Below are positions 59,851 to 64,000 of a stretch of 64,000 nucleotides of DNA, in pieces. The stretch is from DASWOJ01 sp964242415 (lineage in GTDB: Bacteria; Pseudomonadota; Alphaproteobacteria; Acetobacterales; Acetobacteraceae), in the NCBI GenBank assembly GCA_964242415.1, contig CAXTAT010000003.1, positions 1 to 64,000 on the forward strand. The letters are read 5' to 3'. The notes under the pieces are model-generated. The model did no database searches. It worked only from the letters and a program-made list of their open reading frames with translations, and was not told the DNA's origin. Both the position numbers and the translations under genes were made by a program. Positions within the stretch are counted from its first letter, which is position 1. Each line of letters starts with the position of its first letter.

Positions 59851-59928
59851 CAACATCCAACCGCAGCCGCCGTCTAGCCTGGCCTATTCGCCGGGCCGGG
59901 CGGCACTGCGTGTTTGCTGGAGGGCCGC

Positions 59929-60789
59929 ATGGAGCAGGATTGGCTAAACGAGACGCTCTACCCAGATTGGGGACAGCGGTTTCGCGTATCGCGGCGGCTT
60001 GCCCATGTGCAAAGCCGGTATCAAAGCATCGAAGTATTCGAAAGCGCATCATTCGGCCGGGTGCTGGTGCTGGACGGCGCCATTCAAATTACCGAAGCCG
60101 ACGAGTTCGTATATCAGGAAATGCTGGCGCATGTGCCCCTGCTCGCCCACGGCAATGCCCGGCGTGTGCTGATCATCGGCGCCGGCGACGGCGGCGTACT
60201 GCGCCGGGTGCTGCAACACCGCACCATCGAGCGTGCCGTGATGGTCGAAATCGACGGCGAAGTCATCCGCCTCTGCCGCGAGCACCTGCCCGGGATCGGC
60301 GGCGACGCCTGGAGCGATCCCCGGGCGCAGGTGATAATCGGCGATGGCATCGCCTACGTGGCCGGATGCGACCCGGCGGCTTTCGATGTGATCATCGTTG
60401 ACAGCACAGACCCGGCCGGCGTCGGCGAGGCGCTATTCACCGGCGTGTTCTATGCCGATTGCGCCCGCATCCTGTCACCCGCTGGCCTGGTCGTGAACCA
60501 GTGCGGCGTCCCGTTCATGCAACCGGCGGAGCTGAGGGAGACCAGCCAACGCCGCAGCCAATTGTTCCCATGCGTCTCGGCCTATGTGGCTGCCGTGCCC
60601 ACCTACGTAGGCGGGCTGATGACGCTGGGTTTCGCAGCCAAAGCGCCAGGTTTGGACCGGGTTCCGGCCGACGTGATCCAGCAGCGTGCCCAGGCCGCCG
60701 GCATTCTGGGGCTGACGCGGTATTGGACGCCGGCCATCCACGCCGGCGCCTTCAACCTGCCGCCCTACATCGCCGAACTGCTGCCCTAA
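59929..60789 (+). CDS. speE: spermidine synthase
   Basis: Transfers the aminopropyl group from decarboxylated SAM to putrescine, releasing methylthioadenosine. The 286 residues show FGRVLVLDGAIQITEADEFV with YQEMLAHVPL, the nucleotide motif VLIIGAGDGGVLR, VMVEIDGEVIRLCREHLP, and the catalytic VIIVDSTDPAGVGEALFTGV. ATG 59929 follows TGGAGGG; TTG 59914 is an alternative. MtnA (33853-34944) would help recycle the methylthioadenosine produced. Confidence 0.95.
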   Translation: MEQDWLNETLYPDWGQRFRVSRRLAHVQSRYQSIEVFESASFGRVLVLDGAIQITEADEFVYQEMLAHVPLLAHGNARRVLIIGAGDGGVLRRVLQHRTIERAVMVEIDGEVIRLCREHLPGIGGDAWSDPRAQVIIGDGIAYVAGCDPAAFDVIIVDSTDPAGVGEALFTGVFYADCARILSPAGLVVNQCGVPFMQPAELRETSQRRSQLFPCVSAYVAAVPTYVGGLMTLGFAAKAPGLDRVPADVIQQRAQAAGILGLTRYWTPAIHAGAFNLPPYIAELLP

Positions 60790-60790
60790 C

Positions 60791-60988
60791 CTACGCGCGC
60801 CCGCGCTCATCCTTTTCCGGCGCACGCTCGACGCGGCTGCCGCCAGGCTCCAGCGTCTCGGCGCCGGACCGTGTGCCGCCGAACTCGTCAGCCCCGCCGG
60901 AGTCTTCCGCACCGGGCTTCTTGTGGTTGCCGGTGTTCTGCTCGTCGTCGGTGTGCTTGATCGTCTCTTCGGTGTGGGGCTGCTTCAC
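60791..60988 (-). CDS. small acidic hydrophilic protein
   Basis: A 65-residue protein rich in Glu, Gly, Thr and Asp (KQPHTEETIKHTDDEQNTGN; SGGADEFGGTRSG) with no hydrophobic segment, so probably soluble and disordered. I accept it because the GTG start at 60988 follows an AGGAG site at ideal spacing, and because codon use keeps G/C at third positions. Its end abuts the speE stop in convergent fashion. Function unknown. Confidence 0.55.
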   Translation of the reverse strand: MKQPHTEETIKHTDDEQNTGNHKKPGAEDSGGADEFGGTRSGAETLEPGGSRVERAPEKDERGRA

Positions 60989-61043
60989 AATACTGCTCCT
61001 ATGGCTGCGTATGCCAACGCGCGGCAAGGGGCAGGTTTCCCGC

Positions 61044-61799
61044 TCACGGCAAGACGAAGCCCTGCACCAGGCTGCCCGACACCAGCCGCCATCCATCGAC
61101 CAGCACGAAGAACACCAGCTTGAACGGCAGCGACACGCTGCTCGGCGGCAGCATCATCATGCCAAGGCTCATCAGTACGCTGCCCACCACGAGGTCGATC
61201 ACCAGGAATGGCAAGTAGAGCAGGAACCCCATCTCGAAGGCCCGGCGCATCTCCCCGATCATGAACGCGGGCACCAGGGCACGCCAGCCAGCCTGGTCCG
61301 CCGCGGGGACGGCCGGCATGTTGGCAAGGTCAAGAAAAAGCTGCAGGTCTGCCCCCCGCACGTTGGCGGCCATGAACTTGCGGAACGGCTCGGCGGTCAG
61401 GCGCAGGCCGTCCATCTCGCCGATCAAGCCCTGGCTCATCGGCTGCACCCCGCTGGTCCATGCCTGGTCCATGGCGGGCTGCATCACGAAGAACGTCAGG
61501 AACAGCGCCAGGCCGATCAGCACGGTGTTGGGCGGCGTGCCCTGCGCGCCGATGGCGCTGCGCAGCAGGGACAGCACAATGATGATGCGGGTGAATGCCG
61601 TGCCCATGACCAGCAGGCTCGGCGCCAGGGACAGCAGCGTCACCAGCGCCGTCAACTGCACCAGGCGGCCTGTCGCCCCTGCCTGCCCGGCCGCGCCGAG
61701 GTCGATGTTGACCGACTGCGCCCGCGCCAACCCCGGCAGCAGCAGGGCCGCCGCGAACAGCAGGGCGTAGGCCAGCAGCAGGCTGCGCCGGACCCTCAT
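61044..61799 (-). CDS. fliP: flagellar export gate protein FliP
   Basis: A 251-residue core component of the type III export gate. It has a signal peptide (LLLAYALLFAAALLLPGLAR), then LSLAPSLLVMGTAFTRIIIV, LSLLRSAIGAQGTPPNTVLI, the MQPAMDQAW loop, the RAFEMGFLLYLPFLVIDLVV helix and SVLMSLGMMMLPPSSVSLPF. It is full length. Its ATG overlaps the fliO stop (ATGA at 61796-61799). Confidence 0.96.
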   Translation of the reverse strand: MRVRRSLLLAYALLFAAALLLPGLARAQSVNIDLGAAGQAGATGRLVQLTALVTLLSLAPSLLVMGTAFTRIIIVLSLLRSAIGAQGTPPNTVLIGLALFLTFFVMQPAMDQAWTSGVQPMSQGLIGEMDGLRLTAEPFRKFMAANVRGADLQLFLDLANMPAVPAADQAGWRALVPAFMIGEMRRAFEMGFLLYLPFLVIDLVVGSVLMSLGMMMLPPSSVSLPFKLVFFVLVDGWRLVSGSLVQGFVLP

Positions 61800-62080
61800 G
61801 CTCCGCCCCGCACAGCCGACAGGCAGCCGACCCCATCCGGCAGCCAGCCGACAACGACGTCCGCGCCGCCCCCGGTCAGCACCAGCAAGTCCCGCCCGTC
61901 GCACGTAACAAGCTGCAGGCGGCGGTTGCGATCGAGCGCCAACGCCTCCCGCAAGTGCAGGCGCCTTGCCCCCGGCTGCCGCGCCAGCCCTGCCGCACGC
62001 ACGACGCGGGCCAACAGCCAGACCAGGCCGAGCACCAGGCCGAGCGCGCCGACGGCGGTTAGGGTTTGCAGCGGTTCCAT
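61796..62080 (-). CDS. fliO: flagellar biosynthesis protein FliO
   Basis: A 94-residue protein with a single membrane helix (LTAVGALGLVLGLVWLLARVV) followed by a small beta domain (LHLREALALDRNRRLQLVTC; RDLLVLTGGGADVVVGWL) typical of FliO, which helps assemble FliP into the gate. The order fliO-fliP is the standard one. Confidence 0.88.
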   Translation of the reverse strand: MEPLQTLTAVGALGLVLGLVWLLARVVRAAGLARQPGARRLHLREALALDRNRRLQLVTCDGRDLLVLTGGGADVVVGWLPDGVGCLSAVRGGA

Positions 62081-62105
62081 GCGGGGGCCTTTTGCCGGGG
62101 TTGGA

Positions 62106-62378
62106 TCATGGCGGGGCTTTTGCCCGCAACGTGGCGCTGAGCAGCTCGACCTCGGCCAGGATCGCTACCAGGCCCGGCCGTGCCGCGCGCCCTTGGTCGG
62201 GCGGCAGATCGAGCGTCTTGGCGCAGAGCAGGCCGACTATGCGGTCCAGGCCGGCGATCTCGACCTCGCGGTCCATGCCGGCCAGGGCGCGGGCGATGGC
62301 GACCGTGGTCCGCACCTGCTCCGCCAGGTCGTGCTGCGCCGCGGCAGGGTCGTGCGCTGGAGAGGGCCAAGGGGTCAT
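62106..62378 (-). CDS. uncharacterised small protein of the flagellar cluster
   Basis: A 90-residue helical protein (DLAEQVRTTVAIARALAGMD; LVAILAEVELLSATLRAKA) with a proline-rich start. I cannot assign it. It lies 25 bp upstream of fliO on the same strand and starts divergently from flgB, so a flagellar role such as an export chaperone or regulator is plausible only by position. ATG 62378 is preferred over 62420 because the longer version reads into the flgB control region. Confidence 0.55.
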   Translation of the reverse strand: MTPWPSPAHDPAAAQHDLAEQVRTTVAIARALAGMDREVEIAGLDRIVGLLCAKTLDLPPDQGRAARPGLVAILAEVELLSATLRAKAPP

Positions 62379-62445
62379 GGAGCTGTTCACCCCGGCACTA
62401 TGGGGCGCCGGGGTTACCAATTTGTTTCCGCCGGTCGCAACGCCG

Positions 62446-62471
62446 CATTAACCCTTGTCCGCTAGGGTGCC
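62446..62471 (+). promoter_or_regulatory. shared flagellar motif before flgB
   Basis: CATTAACCC-N8-TAGGGTGCC, ending 28 bp before the flgB ATG. Same word order and spacing as before fliL (54671-54696). Confidence 0.5.
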
Positions 62472-62499
62472 GTGAAGAGTGCAGGACAGGAGGCGCAGG

Positions 62500-62886
62500 A
62501 TGGACCTGACCAATATCGGCCTATTCCAGGTGGCCGAACAGAAACTGGCTTGGCTTGGGCAACGCCAGCAGTTGTTGGCGCAGAACGTCGCCAACGCGAG
62601 CACGCCAGGCTACCAGGCCCGGGAAGTGCCGGCATTCGCCAAGGTGCTGGCTGGCGCCACGCCCGCCCTGGCCGTCACGGACCCCATGCACATCCAGCTC
62701 GCCTCTAACTCCGGCGGGGCGCTTCAGGCGCCACGGCCGCGGGAGCGTGCGCCGGACGGCAACGCCGTCTCGCTGGAGGACCAACTGACCAAGGTCGCGG
62801 ACACCGCCAGCACGCAGGAGCTGGTGCTGAACCTGTATCACAAGTACCAGGGCATGTTCCGCACCGCGCTCGGCCGGGCGGGCTAG
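62500..62886 (+). CDS. flgB: flagellar proximal rod protein FlgB
   Basis: A 128-residue rod protein. The opening is LFQVAEQKLAWLGQRQQLLA, then QNVANASTPGYQAREVPAFA, with the C-terminal coiled-coil ELVLNLYHKYQGMFRTALG. ATG 62500 has an AGGAGG site upstream. It leads the flgB-flgC-fliE-fliQ-fliR operon. Confidence 0.94.
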   Translation: MDLTNIGLFQVAEQKLAWLGQRQQLLAQNVANASTPGYQAREVPAFAKVLAGATPALAVTDPMHIQLASNSGGALQAPRPRERAPDGNAVSLEDQLTKVADTASTQELVLNLYHKYQGMFRTALGRAG

Positions 62887-62890
62887 GCGG

Positions 62891-63298
62891 ATGGACATCG
62901 CCACGGCACTGGCCGTCTCCGCCCACGGCATGGACGTGCAGACGGCGCGGCTGCGCACCATCGCGGAGAACCTGGCCAACCAGGACACCACCGGCTCCGT
63001 GCCCGGCGCCGAACCCTATCGCCGCAAGGTCATCACCTTCGAGAACCGCATGGACCGCGCCCTGGGCACCGAGGCCGTGCGCGTCAAAAGCATCACGCCC
63101 GATAAAAGCGCGCTGCCGCAACGCTACGACCCGTCCCACCCAGCGGCGGATGCGGCCGGCTACGTCCGCACCCCCAACGTCAACAGCTTCGTCGAGATCA
63201 TGGACATGCGCGAGGCCCAGCGCAGCTACAGCGCCAACCTGAACGTGATGGAGGTCACGCGCACCATGCTGACCCGCACCATCGACATGCTGAAATAG
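62891..63298 (+). CDS. flgC: flagellar proximal rod protein FlgC
   Basis: A 135-residue rod protein. The FlgC opening ALAVSAHGMDVQTARLRTIA with ENLANQDTT is present, followed by PYRRKVITFENRMD, the VRTPNVNSFVEIMDMREAQR loop, and SYSANLNVMEVTRTMLTRTI at the end. It starts 4 bp after flgB. Confidence 0.96.
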   Translation: MDIATALAVSAHGMDVQTARLRTIAENLANQDTTGSVPGAEPYRRKVITFENRMDRALGTEAVRVKSITPDKSALPQRYDPSHPAADAAGYVRTPNVNSFVEIMDMREAQRSYSANLNVMEVTRTMLTRTIDMLK

Positions 63299-63300
63299 CG

Positions 63301-63615
63301 ATGGCGTTCCCCGTCAACCCGGCCGGCGCCGCAAACGCCTATGCCCGCGTGCAGTCGGGCGCCACTGGCCAGGCAGGCGCCGCGCAGCCGGGCTTCGGCT
63401 CCAGCTTCGGCGACGCGCTGGGCCGTGCGATGGGCGGTGTCGTGGAGGCCGGGCACCAGGCGGACGCGCAGTCCATGCAGGCCATCGCCGGCCACGGCAA
63501 CCTGACCGACGTCGTGACGGCCGTGTCGAAGGCCGAGCTGGCGCTGCAGTCCGCCACCGCCATCCGCGACCGCGTGGTGCAGGCCTACCAGGACGTCATG
63601 CGGATGCCGATCTAG
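63301..63615 (+). CDS. fliE: flagellar hook-basal body protein FliE
   Basis: A 104-residue protein that links the MS ring to the rod. GFGSSFGDALGRAMGGVVEA and the C-terminal LTDVVTAVSKAELALQSATA with RDRVVQAYQDVMRMPI are the typical FliE pattern. It starts 2 bp after flgC. Confidence 0.94.
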   Translation: MAFPVNPAGAANAYARVQSGATGQAGAAQPGFGSSFGDALGRAMGGVVEAGHQADAQSMQAIAGHGNLTDVVTAVSKAELALQSATAIRDRVVQAYQDVMRMPI

Positions 63616-63617
63616 CC

Positions 63618-63893
63618 ATGGGGGACGCCGAGGTTGCCGCAGCGCTGCGGGAGACCCTGTGGGTTGTCTTGAAGCTTGGCGGCCCGCCATTGGTGGCGGC
63701 CTTGGCCGTCGGGATCGTGGTGTCGCTGTTCCAGGCCGTCACGCAGGTCAACGAGGCGACCCTGGTGTTCCTGCCGAAGCTGCTGGTGCTCGGCGGCATG
63801 TTAGCCCTGCTGGGGCCCTTCATGTCGGCGACGCTGACCGACTTCACCCATACCTTGATGGACCGGTTGCTGACGGTCGGCGGCGGCGGGTGA
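63618..63893 (+). CDS. fliQ: flagellar export gate protein FliQ
   Basis: A 91-residue protein with two membrane helices (GPPLVAALAVGIVVSLFQAV and LPKLLVLGGMLALLGPFM). TQVNEATLVFLPK between them is the diagnostic FliQ loop. It starts 2 bp after fliE; its stop overlaps the fliR start (GTGA at 63890-63893). Confidence 0.95.
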   Translation: MGDAEVAAALRETLWVVLKLGGPPLVAALAVGIVVSLFQAVTQVNEATLVFLPKLLVLGGMLALLGPFMSATLTDFTHTLMDRLLTVGGGG

Positions 63894-64000
63894 CGGACGC
63901 CGCGCTGCTGGCGGCGCTGCCGGGCTGGGCGTTCGCGTTTGTCCTCGTGCTATCCCGCACCGGCGCCGTCGTGATGCTGATGCCGGGGTTAGGAGAGGCG
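63890..64000 (+). CDS. fliR: flagellar export gate protein FliR, 5' part
   Basis: The first 37 codons of FliR, cut by the window edge. MTDAALLAALPGWAFAFVLV and then LSRTGAVVMLMPGLGEA match the conserved FliR start (first membrane helix and the R-x-G-a...mPglG motif). The GTG start overlaps the fliQ stop. Confidence 0.9.
   Translation, partial: MTDAALLAALPGWAFAFVLVLSRTGAVVMLMPGLGEA

Overview
The window is about 64 kb of very GC-rich DNA (G/C dominates third codon positions, and most genes carry long antisense shadow frames). It comes from an alphaproteobacterium, most likely Rhodospirillales and perhaps Acetobacteraceae. The grounds are UPF0262 and DUF983 proteins, a FliX/DUF6468/MotE-type flagellar set, a rod-binding FlgJ without the muramidase domain, a PduO-type cobalamin adenosyltransferase, and clusters of large sugar transferases with GT61 and hydrophobic-W proteins. 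The species is not identified. No rRNA, tRNA, CRISPR array, integrase or transposase was seen.

Layout. 1-6 kb: the end of rpoD, an acetyltransferase, an ABC substrate-binding protein, a YihY membrane protein, a TetR regulator facing a small exported protein, and an AI-2E transporter. 6-13.8 kb: cobalamin adenosyltransferase with a TonB-like protein, a CDF metal exporter, metH with its ArsR-methyltransferase regulator (18-bp palindromic operator), and a second acetyltransferase. 14-31 kb: a surface-glycan or secretion locus, made of a type I secretion ABC transporter and HlyD adaptor, a Sel1-repeat protein, a TPR-GT2-GT4 fusion, a ChW (hydrophobic W) protein, a GT4, a double GT2, two methyltransferases and a GT61. 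No RTX-type cargo is visible. 31-33.8 kb: a chimeric gene whose N-terminus is a cysteine synthase fragment, a rhodanese and a DUF2272 lipoprotein. 33.8-36 kb: DUF983, UPF0262 and mtnA. 36-39.6 kb: a hydantoin/ureide set (racemase, N-carbamoyl-amino-acid hydrolase, allantoinase-like amidohydrolase) with a lipoprotein embedded in it. 39.7-42.6 kb: prpD and prpC (methylcitrate). 42.7-46.6 kb: a histone H1-like protein, otnC, otnK and a GT4. 46.8-64 kb: flagellar genes in several divergent blocks (flgN-like, flgJ, flgI; fliX, dksA; flgF, flgG, flgA, flgH plus a GT1; fliL, DUF6468, motE and a large AMIN/TPR-like protein; fliO, fliP; flgB, flgC, fliE, fliQ, fliR), with speD-speE in between.

How the genes work together. 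Several genes meet on S-adenosylmethionine and B12 metabolism. MetH needs cobalamin and remakes methionine, its partner regulator probably senses the SAM cycle, SpeD and SpeE consume SAM and release methylthioadenosine, and MtnA takes part in recycling that by-product. The flagellar block covers rod, hook-side rings and export gate. Two sigma-54-type promoters are visible (flgF, flgI), and a second shared motif lies upstream of fliL and flgB. fliM is not in its common place after fliL.

Two families of palindromic intergenic repeats are scattered through the window. Family A is a REP-like hairpin of about 35 bp with 9 copies, six of them in three inverted pairs. Family B is bounded by GTCATTGCGAG inverted ends and has two full and two decayed copies. 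The strongest oddities are the cysK-exported-protein chimera, the ChW protein inside a secretion and glycosylation locus, and the probable CTG start of flgI.
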